NCBI RefSeq assembly: GCF_964026535.1
Contig: NZ_OZ032153.1
Location: 1,364,001 to 1,428,000, forward strand
Length of the DNA: 64,000 bases
Direction of reading: 5' to 3'
DNA from: Candidatus Tisiphia endosymbiont of Sialis lutaria
Lineage (GTDB): Bacteria; Pseudomonadota; Alphaproteobacteria; Rickettsiales; Rickettsiaceae
Shown: piece by piece, positions 47,763-57,919 of the stretch
Numbering within the stretch: the stretch's first letter is position 1
Layout of the letters: every line of letters starts with the position of its first letter
The notes under the pieces: model-generated
Told to the model about the DNA's origin: nothing
The model's database searches: none
Seen by the model: the letters and a program-made list of their open reading frames with translations, nothing else
Program-made: the position numbers and the translations under genes

Positions 47763-49073
47763 CTAAAACTTTCTCGGGTTAGCTATAGGTAGTGAAATTT
47801 CAACCAATAACCCGCCTAAAGCTTTACTATCCTGTAATGATATTGTCCCACTATGATCAATAATTATTTCTTTAGTAATAGCAAGACCAAGTCCAACATT
47901 CCCTGAATTATTAAGTGAACGGGACTTATCTGAACGGTAAAATGCTTTAAATACTAATAATTTCTCTTCGTCCTTTATGCCAATTCCATTATCTTCAATC
48001 TTTATTATTACATTAGTAGAGGTAGAGCATATAGTAATTTTTATTTTTGTAGAATATTTTATCGCATTATTTATTACATTAGATATTGCACGTTCAAAGT
48101 TGCTAGGCTTAATTTGTGTGTATACTGTTTGCCCTATCGTAATTAACTCAATATTGGCAGACCATTTATTTGTAACATTTAACATCCAAGAAGATAATTC
48201 GATTATTTGAGCTTCTTCTCCATTTTCTCCTCTAGCAAAATCAAGATATGATTTTATCATTTGCTCCATAGCAACTATATCTTCCCTAAGACCTTCTGTT
48301 TCCTCAGATTTGTTCATTAGCTCTAATTGTAACTTCATTCTAGTTAACGGAGTACATAAATCATGTGAAATCATAGCAAGCATTCTAGTTCTTTTGCTAA
48401 TTTGCTTTTCAATGCGTTCTTTCATTTTAAGAAAAGCAATACCAGCCTTTCTTATCTCTTTTGCCCCAGAAGGTTTAAATGTTTGTAATTTGGTGATTCC
48501 TTGCCCAAATTGATCAGCCGCATCTGCCAGAATTAAAATGGATTTAATTTGGTTTTTAGAGAAGATTAAGGAAACAGAAAGTAGTAAAATAGTTAAGAAG
48601 ATTAACCACAAGACAAAAATATAGGCAGTTGGATTCATCAACAATTTTGCTGGGAAAGTTATTTGTATTAAACCATCGGTTAATTGAAGTAGTACTTCAA
48701 TTCTTCCTGAATCATTAAGCTTTACTATATTATTTTTATTAATTTTTACGTTAATAATATTTTTAAAAATCTCTAATTCTTCACTAATTCTAGGTTGCGT
48801 GGATGGCAAGGTTAATTTTGGATAAAACTGATATGACAAATTTAAATAATTTGTCGCTATGGTATTTTTTTCTAATAAATTATTATCGTCTTTTTCAAGC
48901 AAGGAAATAATCTCATTAGCAATAATATTACTAGTATAGTAAGAAACATTATACCAGTGACGATCATAGAACAAAAACACTGCTAGAATTTGTCCTATTA
49001 ATGTCGGAACAATGATAATGAGTACAAATCTAGCCAGTAATGTTTGTGGAATAATTTTATGTATAGATAGCAT
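47763..49073 (-). CDS. envZ: EnvZ-type sensor histidine kinase
   Basis: 436 aa. Two membrane helices (about 12-33 and 152-176) bracket a periplasmic loop; then HAMP-like linker, HisKA with the His in MISHDLCTPLTRMKLQLE, HATPase with N box NVINNAIKYS, DNGIGI and GLGLAITKEI. Pairs with the response regulator, with which it overlaps by 17 bp. Senses an envelope or osmotic cue by family. Its stop codon sits at the edge of a half family A element. Confidence 0.9.
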   Translation of the reverse strand: MLSIHKIIPQTLLARFVLIIIVPTLIGQILAVFLFYDRHWYNVSYYTSNIIANEIISLLEKDDNNLLEKNTIATNYLNLSYQFYPKLTLPSTQPRISEELEIFKNIINVKINKNNIVKLNDSGRIEVLLQLTDGLIQITFPAKLLMNPTAYIFVLWLIFLTILLLSVSLIFSKNQIKSILILADAADQFGQGITKLQTFKPSGAKEIRKAGIAFLKMKERIEKQISKRTRMLAMISHDLCTPLTRMKLQLELMNKSEETEGLREDIVAMEQMIKSYLDFARGENGEEAQIIELSSWMLNVTNKWSANIELITIGQTVYTQIKPSNFERAISNVINNAIKYSTKIKITICSTSTNVIIKIEDNGIGIKDEEKLLVFKAFYRSDKSRSLNNSGNVGLGLAITKEIIIDHSGTISLQDSKALGGLLVEISLPIANPRKF

Positions 49074-49737
49074 ATCCGCTATTCCGAATGGTTTTTAAAT
49101 ATTTTGGTTCTTTAGGATCATCTTCTATCTTACTCCTTATTCTGACAATTTGTACGTCGATAGAACGAGGGCTGAGTCCTCCCATTATTTTTGATAACTC
49201 ATCACGTTTCATTTCTTGTCCGATGTGGGTTAATAGTACTTCTAGTAGTTTTGTCTCTGTAGAGCTTAATGGTACCAGTTGATTATTTTTTATAAATTCC
49301 TTTGATTCGAAATTATAATAATTATTGCCTAACCGTTTGATTTTATCTTGTTTTTTATAATTATTATAGCTATTTAATAGATTGTTGATTCTTAATAATA
49401 ATTCTTTCGGTTCAAAAGGTTTAGTTAAATAATCTGATGCCCCGGCTTCTAAGCCCTTGATACGATCATTTGGTTCTGACAATGCAGTTAGCATAACAAT
49501 TGGTACAAGGTCTTTGGTAGCTCTTATAGTTTTAGCAAAATCAAGTCCTGTAACATTTGGTAACATGACGTCCAAAATAATTAAGTCATAAATAGAAGAT
49601 TTTAATAATTCCTCAGCTCCTTCGACAGAATGTGTTGTTGATACTAAAAAGCCGTTTTTATACAAAAACTGTTTTAAAAGTTTCTGTATTCTAGTATCAT
49701 CATCAACTACAAGAATGTGGGGTTTTGAGCTTTGCAT
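49057..49737 (-). CDS. ompR: OmpR-type response regulator
   Basis: 226 aa. The receiver is intact: ILVVDDDTRIQKLL, acceptor Asp in LIILDVMLPNVTG, VMLTAL and YLTKPFEPKELL. The winged-helix effector has PLSSTETKLLEVLL, GGLSPRSIDVQIVRIRSKI and KTIRNSGYAI. First gene of the two-component operon, divergent from ilvE across a 53-bp spacer. Confidence 0.93.
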   Translation of the reverse strand: MQSSKPHILVVDDDTRIQKLLKQFLYKNGFLVSTTHSVEGAEELLKSSIYDLIILDVMLPNVTGLDFAKTIRATKDLVPIVMLTALSEPNDRIKGLEAGASDYLTKPFEPKELLLRINNLLNSYNNYKKQDKIKRLGNNYYNFESKEFIKNNQLVPLSSTETKLLEVLLTHIGQEMKRDELSKIMGGLSPRSIDVQIVRIRSKIEDDPKEPKYLKTIRNSGYAIYT

Positions 49738-49790
49738 AAATAAATTTTAGGTAATAAAAATTACTATAGTTTAATAGTAGAATATTAACA

Positions 49791-50693
49791 ATGACAATAA
49801 TACAAGAAAATATACTAACTGAAAAGCCGTTTAAAAATCTTAATCAATTATCAGGTTATATTTGGATTAATGGTAGATTTATTGCTTGGCAGGAAGCCAA
49901 GATACATGCTCTTACTCATAGTTTGCATTATTCTGGTGGAGTTTTTGAAGGAGAGAAAGCATATAATGGTAAAATTTTTAAATTAGAAGAACATACACAA
50001 CGTTTGATAGAGTCAGCAAAAAGTCTAAGCATAGAGGTGCCATATAGTTTTGAAAAGATTATAGAAGCTCACCAGCTACTTATAACAAAAAATAATATTA
50101 AAGATGCGTATATTCGCCCATTAATTTGGTTTGGTAGTGAATCTCTTAATCTGACTAATGTAAACTTATCGGTTAATCTATTAATCGCTGCTGTTCCATC
50201 AACTCTTAGACCTTCTGGAGCCTTAAGTCTGCATATTGCTCGTTGGCGAAAATGTCATCCAAACTCATTGCCCCCACAATGTAAATCATCAGGACATTAT
50301 AATATGATGATAGTATGCCAGAAAGAAGCTAAGTCTCTGGGGTACGATGATGCAATTTTATTAGATTGGCGGGGATATGTTGCTGAATGTAGTACGGCAA
50401 ATATCTTCTTTGTTAAAGATGATCAATTATTCACTCCGATAGCTGATAGTTTTTTAAATGGTATAACGCGTCAAACAATTATAAAACTTGCTAATGATTT
50501 AAATATCAAGGTTATAGAAGAGTATATAACTCCAGATAGGGTAGGGGAGTTTAATGAATGTTTTATGACTGGTACAGCTGTAGAAGTTAAGGGGATTAAA
50601 TCGATTAACCTTGGTGAGCGAAATGTCATCTTTGAAGATAGTAAAATTACTAATTTGCTAAAAAAAGAATATAATGACTTAGTGTACAAATAA
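49791..50693 (+). CDS. ilvE: Branched-chain amino acid aminotransferase
   Basis: 300-aa fold-type IV PLP enzyme. [26 protein letters not shown] gives the N-terminal substrate region in two pieces; the PLP Lys is in [10 protein letters not shown] (near residue 165); [29 protein letters not shown] and [10 protein letters not shown] complete the family. Notable because rickettsiae lack most branched-chain biosynthesis; it may convert host-derived amino or keto acids. Divergent from ompR. Confidence 0.93.
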   Translation: MTIIQENILTEKPFKNLNQLSGYIWINGRFIAWQEAKIHALTHSLHYSGGVFEGEKAYNGKIFKLEEHTQRLIESAKSLSIEVPYSFEKIIEAHQLLITKNNIKDAYIRPLIWFGSESLNLTNVNLSVNLLIAAVPSTLRPSGALSLHIARWRKCHPNSLPPQCKSSGHYNMMIVCQKEAKSLGYDDAILLDWRGYVAECSTANIFFVKDDQLFTPIADSFLNGITRQTIIKLANDLNIKVIEEYITPDRVGEFNECFMTGTAVEVKGIKSINLGERNVIFEDSKITNLLKKEYNDLVYK

Positions 50694-50726
50694 ATAGTGA
50701 TATACTGAGGTTATGTAAAGTACTTT

Positions 50727-51004
50727 CGTCTATTAGCGAAGAGTAGCTTGGCAATACCGTCATTGCGAGCGAACGTATGTGAGTAAAGCAATCCACAAAA
50801 ATGATTAAAGATTAAATGGATTGCTTCGTCGCTACTAAAGTAGCTCCTCGCAATGACGAATTATGAACGTAGCTGTCATTGCGAGACCACATAGTGGTCG
50901 AAGCAATCCATTTTGGTCACTTTTTTGGATTGCCACGTTACCGCAAAGCGGCTCCTCGCAATGACGGAATGTTGTAAGGTAGCTCCTTGCTAATAGACGA
51001 TTAG
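50727..51004. repeat. Nested palindrome with two family B units
   Basis: Outer inverted arms CGTCTATTAGCGAAGAGTAGCT and AGCTCCTTGCTAATAGACG enclose two B elements (50758-50858 and 50874-50966), each CGTCATTGCGAG...CTCGCAATGACG. Fills the entire ilvE-dapA gap apart from the dapA leader. Confidence 0.78.
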
Positions 51005-51040
51005 GGGCGAATAAAAATAATATGAATTTAACAGGTGTTT

Positions 51041-51919
51041 ATGGAAAATAATATATTCAAAGGAGTCATTACAGCTATGATAACTCCTTTTAAGGAAAAT
51101 AAATTAGATTTTGCTTCTGTGGAAAAGATAGTGAATTATCAAATTGCTAATAAAGTTGATGGGATAGTGGTTGCTGGTTCTACTGGTGAGGGACCTAGTT
51201 TAACTTTGCAGGAATATCAGTCTTTATTACAAGCGGTTATCGAAATGACTAACAAACGTATACCAGTAATAGCTGGTTGTTCAGCCATGACTACTAGCAC
51301 CGCCGTAGATATGGTACAAATATGTACAAAAATTGCCGTTGATGGATTTATGTGTAGTATTCCTTCTTATGTAAAGCCAACTCAAGAGGGAATATATTGG
51401 CATTTTGAGGCTATCCATAATGCCAGTAATTTACCAATAATGCTATATTCAGTACCTAGTAGAACTTTGGCAGACTTTTCAGATGATACGATAATTAAGC
51501 TCAGTAAACTACCGCGTATTGTAGCCCTTAAAGATGCTGGTAACGATTTAGAACGCCCATTACGAATTAGGTCTATGGTTAAAGATTTTAGCTTATTATG
51601 TGGTAATGATGAATTAGCTTTATCTTACAATGCTCATTCGGGGGTAGGGTGTGTTTCTGTTGCATCTAATATCACGCCTAGTTTGTGCAAGAAATTACAG
51701 GATAATTGTCGTGATGGTAATTATCAGGAAGCTCTGCAAATTCAGCAACAATTATTACCTATATATAAAGCATTATTTGCAGAATCCAATCCGATACCGG
51801 TAAAATATGCTGCGGCAAGATTGGGGTTATGTGCCAATGAATTAAGGCTTCCTTTAACTTCAGCTAGTGTAGCCACCGAGGAAAAAATAAATAAAGCTAT
51901 GGAATATGTCGGAATATAA
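51041..51919 (+). CDS. dapA: 4-hydroxy-tetrahydrodipicolinate synthase
   Basis: About 292 aa from the ATG (MENNIFKGVITAMITPF); a GTG six bases upstream is less likely. First committed step to diaminopimelate for peptidoglycan. Schiff-base Lys in IVALKDAGNDL; the VVAGSTGEGPSLT motif and the Tyr in PIMLYSVPSRT are present. It overlaps smpB by 14 bp. Confidence 0.95.
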   Translation: MENNIFKGVITAMITPFKENKLDFASVEKIVNYQIANKVDGIVVAGSTGEGPSLTLQEYQSLLQAVIEMTNKRIPVIAGCSAMTTSTAVDMVQICTKIAVDGFMCSIPSYVKPTQEGIYWHFEAIHNASNLPIMLYSVPSRTLADFSDDTIIKLSKLPRIVALKDAGNDLERPLRIRSMVKDFSLLCGNDELALSYNAHSGVGCVSVASNITPSLCKKLQDNCRDGNYQEALQIQQQLLPIYKALFAESNPIPVKYAAARLGLCANELRLPLTSASVATEEKINKAMEYVGI

Positions 51920-52367
51920 AAAAGTAATAGCGCAAAATAAGAAGGCATATTTCAATTACTTTATTGAAGAAAAAATTGAAGCTGGCATAATATTGACTGG
52001 TAGTGAAGTTAAATCATTGCGTCAAGGAAAAGCCAGTATAGAAGATAGTCATGCAGAAAATTCAGCAAATGAAGTGTTTTTGTATAATTGTCATATTGCG
52101 GAATATGAAAAAGCTAATAGGTTTAATCACTCGACTAGAAGGACACGTAAGTTGCTCCTTAATTCGAGTGAGATAAAAAAAATAATTGGTAAGATTCGTT
52201 TAAAGGGTTATACTCTCGTAGCTCTTACTTTATATTTTAATAAGAAAAATAAAGTAAAAGTTGAGTTAGGAATCGCAAAAGGTAAAAAATTACATGATAA
52301 AAGACAGACAATTAAAGAACAAGATTGGAAAAGGGATCAAGGGCGAATTATGCGGGTGAAGTGCTAA
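51906..52367 (+). CDS. smpB: SsrA-binding protein SmpB
   Basis: 153 aa, tmRNA partner in ribosome rescue. NKKAYFNYFIEEKIEAGIIL, TGSEVKSLRQGKASIEDSHA, HSTRRTRKLLLN and the basic tail KGKKLHDKRQTIKEQDWKRD. Overlaps the end of dapA. The tmRNA gene is not in this window. Confidence 0.95.
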   Translation: MSEYKKVIAQNKKAYFNYFIEEKIEAGIILTGSEVKSLRQGKASIEDSHAENSANEVFLYNCHIAEYEKANRFNHSTRRTRKLLLNSSEIKKIIGKIRLKGYTLVALTLYFNKKNKVKVELGIAKGKKLHDKRQTIKEQDWKRDQGRIMRVKC

Positions 52368-52424
52368 CCATCATAAATGGATTAGATTGCTTCGTCTAAG
52401 AAAAAATTAACGAATGGTAAATTA

Positions 52425-53339
52425 ATGACAATAACTGCTGAATACCTAATTGAAAGAAAGCAAAATAAGACGAAATTAATGCTTTGGAAGCTAGCAACAA
52501 TTTTTATGTTTATAGTTTTAATTGTGGTGATGATTAAGCAATTTGATTTGACAAAATCTGAATATATAACTACTAATAGTAAATATATAGCTGCTATTTC
52601 AATAGAAGATATCATTTTTGAAGATGCAAAACGTGATACAAGATTGGAAAAAATCATTGATGATGATCAGATTAGTGCTTTAGTGGTTAATGTCAATTCT
52701 CCTGGTGGAACTGTTGTTGGTTCAGAGAAAATTTATAATATACTCAGGAAAATATCTGCAGAAAAGCCGGTAGTGGTTGTTATGGGTACATTGGCAGCCA
52801 GCGGCGGATATTTGATATCCTTAGGAGGTGATTACATAATTAGTCATAATGGGACAATTACCGGCTCAATTGGTGTAATTCTTCAAACTCTAGAAGTCAC
52901 AGATTTAGCAAAAACTTTAGGTATTACCTTTAATAATTTTAAATCAGGAGAATTAAAGGCAGTTCCTAATCCTACTGAAAAAGTCACAGAAGCTGTTCGT
53001 CAGGCAATAATGTCGAATGTACTAGATACTTATGATTATTTCATTGAACTAGTGGCTTTAAGAAGGAATATACCAATTGATCAAGTTAGAGAACTAGCTG
53101 ATGGGCGGATATATTCTGGTCGCCAAGCTTTAAAGCTAAAGCTTGTTGATGCTGTGGGGTCACAGGATGATGCGATTAAATGGTTACAGGAAGTTAAAAA
53201 AATCGATAAGGATTTGAAAGTAAAAGAATTTAAAATAAAACCTAAACCAAAATTCCTTGAGATTATAATGGAAGATTTTGATAGTATTTTACCAAGTTTT
53301 TTCAAAAATAAATTTCAAGGATTGGGGGCAATCTTTTGA
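52425..53339 (+). CDS. sppA: Signal peptide peptidase SppA, S49
   Basis: 304 aa with one N-terminal membrane anchor (residues about 25-43). Ser-Lys dyad: nucleophile Ser in MGTLAASGGYLISLGGD, Lys in FKSGELKAVPNP. VNVNSPGGTVVGSEKIYN and the RELADGRIYSGRQALKLKLVDAVG C-terminal block match. Digests cleaved signal peptides in the inner membrane. A 20-bp B-repeat scrap (GGATTAGATTGCTTCGTC) lies just upstream. The HU-family gene follows after 3 bp. Confidence 0.92.
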   Translation: MTITAEYLIERKQNKTKLMLWKLATIFMFIVLIVVMIKQFDLTKSEYITTNSKYIAAISIEDIIFEDAKRDTRLEKIIDDDQISALVVNVNSPGGTVVGSEKIYNILRKISAEKPVVVVMGTLAASGGYLISLGGDYIISHNGTITGSIGVILQTLEVTDLAKTLGITFNNFKSGELKAVPNPTEKVTEAVRQAIMSNVLDTYDYFIELVALRRNIPIDQVRELADGRIYSGRQALKLKLVDAVGSQDDAIKWLQEVKKIDKDLKVKEFKIKPKPKFLEIIMEDFDSILPSFFKNKFQGLGAIF

Positions 53340-53342
53340 TTT

Positions 53343-53585
53343 ATGGCAAAAAAATCTGACTTAGTAAATAAAATATCGGAGGAACTTAATTATCTTGCTA
53401 AGGAGGATATAAAAGATTCGGTAGATTTGGTTTTGGATTATTTACAATCTAGCTTAGCTGAGCAAAACCGTATTGAAATTAGAGGTTTTGGCAGTTTTTC
53501 AGTTAGGCAGCGGAAATTTTCAAATAGTGAGCAATCATATAAAACCGTCTATTATCGTATGCCTAAAAATTATGGTAACATATAG
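53343..53585 (+). CDS. HU/IHF-family DNA-binding protein, short
   Basis: 80 aa, below the usual 90-95. SDLVNKISEELNYLAKEDIKDSVDLVLDYL, then RIEIRGFGSFSVRQRKFSNS and YYRMPKNYGNI. The GFGSF turn is kept, but the end of the DNA-binding arm (normally NP-TGE-V-KVP) is reduced to a Lys/Asn/Tyr segment. Coupled with sppA, an order also seen for ihfB in other proteobacteria. Confidence 0.85.
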   Translation: MAKKSDLVNKISEELNYLAKEDIKDSVDLVLDYLQSSLAEQNRIEIRGFGSFSVRQRKFSNSEQSYKTVYYRMPKNYGNI

Positions 53586-53704
53586 GGTATTAAATTTACT
53601 CTTCATCCCCATCTTTTATTAAAATCAATTTATTGCAAGATTTTTAGTGGAGAAGATGATAAAATAGCATTAGTTATCAATATAGAATTAAGAGGTTGTA
53701 TTAT

Positions 53705-54694
53705 ATGTTTTTATCAAAATTTCTTGACCCTAAAAATGATTTTTGTTTTCGCCAAATTTTTGGTACTGAAAAGAACAAGGATATACTTGTTCATTTTTTA
53801 AATGATATTCTCAAATGTAAAGGAAATGAAAAAATAATTGAGGTGACGTTTTTACCAACTATCCAAGACCCTGATATTGCTATTTACAGAAAGTCTATAG
53901 TTGATGTGTTATGTAAAGATCAACATGGTAATCAATTCATCGTAGAGATGCAGATAAGTAAGCATCCAGGATTTGAGAAAAGAGCCCAATATTATGCAGC
54001 TAAAGCATATTCTAGGCAAATACTCAAAGAGGATGAAAACCATAAAAAGTTGGCAGTATACGCTAAATTAAAAGGAGTGATATTTTTAGCAATAGCAGAT
54101 TTTGTGATGTTTGACGATAAAAAACATTGGAAGTCAGAGCATCGTCTTTTAGATACAGAAAGCTACGCCAATGATTTAAAAGATTTTTACTTTGTTTTTT
54201 TAGAACTCAAGAAATTTAATAAAATTATCTCTAATCTAGAGACTACAGAGGAAAAGTGGATGTACTTTTTTAAGCATGCAGGAGATAGTACATTAACATT
54301 AGCCGAAATAGAGCAGTTAATAGGTAAGGATAAAATTATTAGGAGAGCCTTTGAGGCAGTAGACCAAGCAAGCTGGTCAGAAGCGGAGCTTAACACCTAT
54401 GAGGAAAGAACAAAAGCCTATTTTGATAATTTAGCGGTAGAACAGCAACAAATTGAAGATGCTGAAGCTAAAGGAAAAGCTATAGGCGAAGCTAAAGGAA
54501 AAGCTATAGGCGAAGCTATAGGAAAAGCTATAGGCGAAGCTATAGGCGAAGCTATAGGTGAAGCTAGAGGAAAAGCTGAAGGTATTAAAGAAAGTACTAT
54601 AGCAATGGCAAAAAAAATGCTGAAAGAAAGCTATCCCATAGAAGTTATAAGTAAATTAACCGAACTAACCATTGAAGAAATAGAGAAGTTATAG
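53705..54694 (+). CDS. Rpn-type PD-(D/E)XK nuclease/transposase
   Basis: 329 aa. Recombination-promoting nuclease family: FLDPKNDFCFRQIFGTEKNKDIL, then IVDVLCKDQHGNQFIVEMQISKHPGF (Asp...Glu-x-Gln core), KRAQYYAAKAYSRQI and ADFVMF. The tail is a low-complexity run of (G-K/E-A-I-G-E-A) units followed by a C-terminal helix. Such genes move by an unclear mechanism and are common in rickettsiae. Isolated insertion between the HU gene and mutS, with a truncated family A element 67 bp after the stop. Confidence 0.82.
   Translation: MFLSKFLDPKNDFCFRQIFGTEKNKDILVHFLNDILKCKGNEKIIEVTFLPTIQDPDIAIYRKSIVDVLCKDQHGNQFIVEMQISKHPGFEKRAQYYAAKAYSRQILKEDENHKKLAVYAKLKGVIFLAIADFVMFDDKKHWKSEHRLLDTESYANDLKDFYFVFLELKKFNKIISNLETTEEKWMYFFKHAGDSTLTLAEIEQLIGKDKIIRRAFEAVDQASWSEAELNTYEERTKAYFDNLAVEQQQIEDAEAKGKAIGEAKGKAIGEAIGKAIGEAIGEAIGEARGKAEGIKESTIAMAKKMLKESYPIEVISKLTELTIEEIEKL
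54473..54590 (+). repeat. Short tandem repeat in the Rpn gene tail
   Basis: About nine 12-bp units of the type GGCGAAGCTATA or GGAAAAGCTATA, coding GEAI/GKAI. The units differ by single bases and are likely to vary in number between strains. Confidence 0.75.
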
Positions 54695-54760
54695 CTAACC
54701 CGTTAATGTTTTCGATAGTTTCTTTGTCTCTATTAGTTAGGAATCTTCCTGTTATAACTA

Positions 54761-54820
54761 TAGTCAATTCAGGAGAATTTGGAGCTAGGAGCGATGAGTG
54801 ATATGTCCCCAACTTCTCCT
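54761..54820. repeat. Family A element lacking its right tip
   Basis: It starts TATAGTCAATTCAGGAG and ends AACTTCTCCT; the expected GAATTGACTATA is replaced by CTCGTTCTATTT. Confidence 0.75.
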
Positions 54821-54883
54821 CTCGTTCTATTTGCAAGACATCCTATCGTCTTTATTGTTTATTTTTTATAATTATGTGTAGTT

Positions 54884-57550
54884 ATGACTTTAGAAGAATT
54901 TCACCAAAAATATAATTATGCTCAATCAACCAAGATGATGCAACAATATTTAGACATCAAATTTGCTAATCTTGATTGTCTTCTATTGTTTAGGATGGGT
55001 GATTTTTATGAAATGTTTTTTGAGGATGCAATTCTTGCCAGTCAAGTTTTAGGTATTGCTTTGACTAAAAGAGGTTCTAATGGTGATTGTGAGATTGCTA
55101 TGTGTGGTGTCCCTCATCATGCTCTTGAGACCTATTTGAATAAATTAATTGAAGAGAATTACAAAGTTGCTATTTGCGATCAATTAGAGACACCCGAAGA
55201 GGCAAAAAAACGTGATGGTTATAAGGCTGTAGTACATAGGGATGTAACGCGTATCATCACCTCAGGTACTATTACTGAGGAATCTTTAATTGATGTTTGT
55301 GAGCCTAATTATTTGGCAAGTTTAGTTTTGTTAAAAAACAAAGCGTCAATTTGTTACGTAGATATTTCTACTGTGGAAATTTCAGTTATTGAGATTCCGC
55401 AAAATGAGATTATCAACGAACTATCGCGTCTTAAGCCGAAAGAGATTTTACTTAGTGAAAATTTGAGGGGGCATCAATTAGCTAGTAATATTAATAACCA
55501 ATTGCATTTTCGTATCTCATATCAAGTTGATAGTTTTTTTGCTAGTAAGAAATGTCATAAAATTATCTTAGATTTTTATAAAATTAATGATCTAAAAGCT
55601 ATAGGTGAAGTATCTGAATGTCAAATAAGTAGTATTGGTAGTGTTTTAGAATATTTATCTTTGACCCAAAAGCAAAATATACCTTCTCTACCTTTACCTC
55701 GGTTGGTTAATTATCATAATTTTATGATAATTGATTCGGCAACTCGGCGGAATTTGGAAATTACCAGTAATTTATTAGGAAAAACCAAAGGCAGTGTCCT
55801 TGCTACTATTGATCATACCGTTACTAAAGCTGCCAGCCGTCTATTATATCACTTTTTATCTACACCACTAATAGATATTGATCAAATAAATTCTCGACAA
55901 AATATAACAGAGTTTTTTTATAAAAATATTGCCATAGTAGGAAATATTAAAAAATTACTCAAGAAAACTGGAGATTTAGAACGTTGTTTATCTAGAATTA
56001 TGATGAATCGCGGCTCAGGACGAGATTTGCTAAATATTAAATATACGTTAAATGCTGCACTGGAAATAAAGGGTGAATTTATTGCTCATTACGGGCTAAA
56101 TCTGCCAGATTATATAGAGAACTTAATCAAACCATTATCTGGTAATGAACAATTATATTCCTTAATAGACCAGGCAATTAGAGAGGATGCACCAAATAAT
56201 ACTAATGAAGGTGGTATAATAAATCATCATTATCACCCTAAACTACAAGAATTATATGATCTAATTAATAATGGCAAATCACATATAGAGAAGCTAAAGA
56301 ATCTATATCGTCTTGATACTGGCATTGAAACTCTCAAAATATCACATAATAATGTGCTTGGGTTGTTTATTGAAATTACCCTAAGACATAGTGATAAGAT
56401 GGTAGACACAAAATTTATTCATCGTCAAACAACTTCTAATGCTAGTCGATATACTACTATTGAATTACAAAAATTAGAAAGCGATATGGTTAATAGCAAA
56501 AGTTTAGCAATTAGTCTTGAACTGGAATTATATAATAAAATATGCCAGCAAGTTATTGATAATACCGTATTTCTGCGATTACTTAGCTGTTCTTTGAGTC
56601 AGCTTGATGTATTTTGTAATTTTGCTTATATTGCCGATGAATATAATTATGTTAGACCAGTTTTAACGAACGATTTAACTTTTGAAGTTATCAAGGGACG
56701 TCATCCAGTTGTTGAACAAAGCCTATTAACCGATAAAAAGAGCTTTATTGACAATAATTGCACTTTATCCGAAGCTAATAGAATTTGGTTAATTACTGGA
56801 CCTAATATGGCTGGTAAAAGTACTTTTTTGCGGCAGAATGCCCTAATAGCCATATTAGCACAAATTGGTAGTTTTGTACCAGCGACAAGTGCCAAGATAG
56901 GAGTGGTAGACAAGATATTCAGTAGAATAGGGGCAGGGGACGATTTACAGGCAGGACAGTCGACTTTTATGGTAGAAATGCTAGAGACATCAGCTATTTT
57001 AGCACAATCTACTAAAAATTCCTTAGTAATACTAGATGAGGTTGGGCGTGGAACTTCGACATATGATGGCGTATCAATTGCTTGGTCAGTGCTTGAATAT
57101 ATTCATGATAATCTCAAATGCCGATGTTTATTTGCTACGCATTATCATGAATTAACCAGTATGAGTAATTTTTTGCCAAGCCTAAAAAATTATACAGTTG
57201 CTATTGAGGAATTAGGAAAAGAAATATTATTTTTGCATAATATTATCGAAGGGGCGGCTGATAAATCTTATGGAATTCATGTAGCCTACTTAGCGGGGCT
57301 ACCAAAATCTGTTATAATTAGGGCGAATGACATTTTAGCAAAATTAGAAAAAAGTGCAACGTACAAAAATAAGCATATATTAAATACCGAATCAAACAAT
57401 TTAAGTCTATTTAATTTGCCAGTAGAAAGTAAAAAAGAAATGAAATTCAATAAGTTAGAAAAAGAAATTAATACAATCGATCCTGATCAACTCTCCCCTA
57501 AGCAAGCTTTAGAGTTAGTCTATAAGTTAAAAGGATTGATTGTTGAGTAA
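54884..57550 (+). CDS. mutS: DNA mismatch repair protein MutS
   Basis: 888 aa. The N-terminal mismatch-recognition motif is FRMGDFYEMFFEDA (Phe-x-Glu); then connector, lever and clamp; the ATPase has Walker A GPNMAGKSTFLRQ, Walker B VILDEVGRGTSTYDG and the HYHELT switch. Full length and intact, so mismatch repair is probably active. Monocistronic. Confidence 0.97.
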   Translation: MTLEEFHQKYNYAQSTKMMQQYLDIKFANLDCLLLFRMGDFYEMFFEDAILASQVLGIALTKRGSNGDCEIAMCGVPHHALETYLNKLIEENYKVAICDQLETPEEAKKRDGYKAVVHRDVTRIITSGTITEESLIDVCEPNYLASLVLLKNKASICYVDISTVEISVIEIPQNEIINELSRLKPKEILLSENLRGHQLASNINNQLHFRISYQVDSFFASKKCHKIILDFYKINDLKAIGEVSECQISSIGSVLEYLSLTQKQNIPSLPLPRLVNYHNFMIIDSATRRNLEITSNLLGKTKGSVLATIDHTVTKAASRLLYHFLSTPLIDIDQINSRQNITEFFYKNIAIVGNIKKLLKKTGDLERCLSRIMMNRGSGRDLLNIKYTLNAALEIKGEFIAHYGLNLPDYIENLIKPLSGNEQLYSLIDQAIREDAPNNTNEGGIINHHYHPKLQELYDLINNGKSHIEKLKNLYRLDTGIETLKISHNNVLGLFIEITLRHSDKMVDTKFIHRQTTSNASRYTTIELQKLESDMVNSKSLAISLELELYNKICQQVIDNTVFLRLLSCSLSQLDVFCNFAYIADEYNYVRPVLTNDLTFEVIKGRHPVVEQSLLTDKKSFIDNNCTLSEANRIWLITGPNMAGKSTFLRQNALIAILAQIGSFVPATSAKIGVVDKIFSRIGAGDDLQAGQSTFMVEMLETSAILAQSTKNSLVILDEVGRGTSTYDGVSIAWSVLEYIHDNLKCRCLFATHYHELTSMSNFLPSLKNYTVAIEELGKEILFLHNIIEGAADKSYGIHVAYLAGLPKSVIIRANDILAKLEKSATYKNKHILNTESNNLSLFNLPVESKKEMKFNKLEKEINTIDPDQLSPKQALELVYKLKGLIVE

Positions 57551-57584
57551 ACGCCTATAATGACGTATAGATACACCAAGACTA

Positions 57585-57736
57585 TATGGATTGCTTCGTC
57601 GTGCGGTTTCCGCACTCCTCGCAATGACGTTTGGGGGGCATATACGTCATTGCGAGACCATGTAATGGTCGAAGCAATCCATAAAAGTAACCAAAGATGG
57701 ATTGCTACGACCTACTTTCGTGGTCTCGCAATGACA
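57585..57736. repeat. Half and full family B palindromes
   Basis: Half B at 57585-57629 (GGATTGCTTCG...CTCGCAATGACG) and full B at 57645-57736 (CGTCATTGCGAGACC to TCTCGCAATGACA), followed by the TTTATTTTCTTAAAACG arm. The remaining 180 bp to the LRR gene shows nothing recognisable. Confidence 0.78.
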
Positions 57737-57919
57737 ACTTTTCTACTTTATTTTCTTAAAACGTTGCCAATTCAAGCTAATTCACTTTAAGATTATAAAA
57801 ATAATAGTTGCCACATTAATTATATACTATATAATACACACCATAAAACAAAAATCCGTTCAATACGGCATATGAATTTGTATGTCATTAGAACAATTAA
57901 CTTTAATTAAGTAATAGCA

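Noticed and set aside
57560-57790. 76-codon frame after mutS
   Set aside because: Translation of family B repeats.
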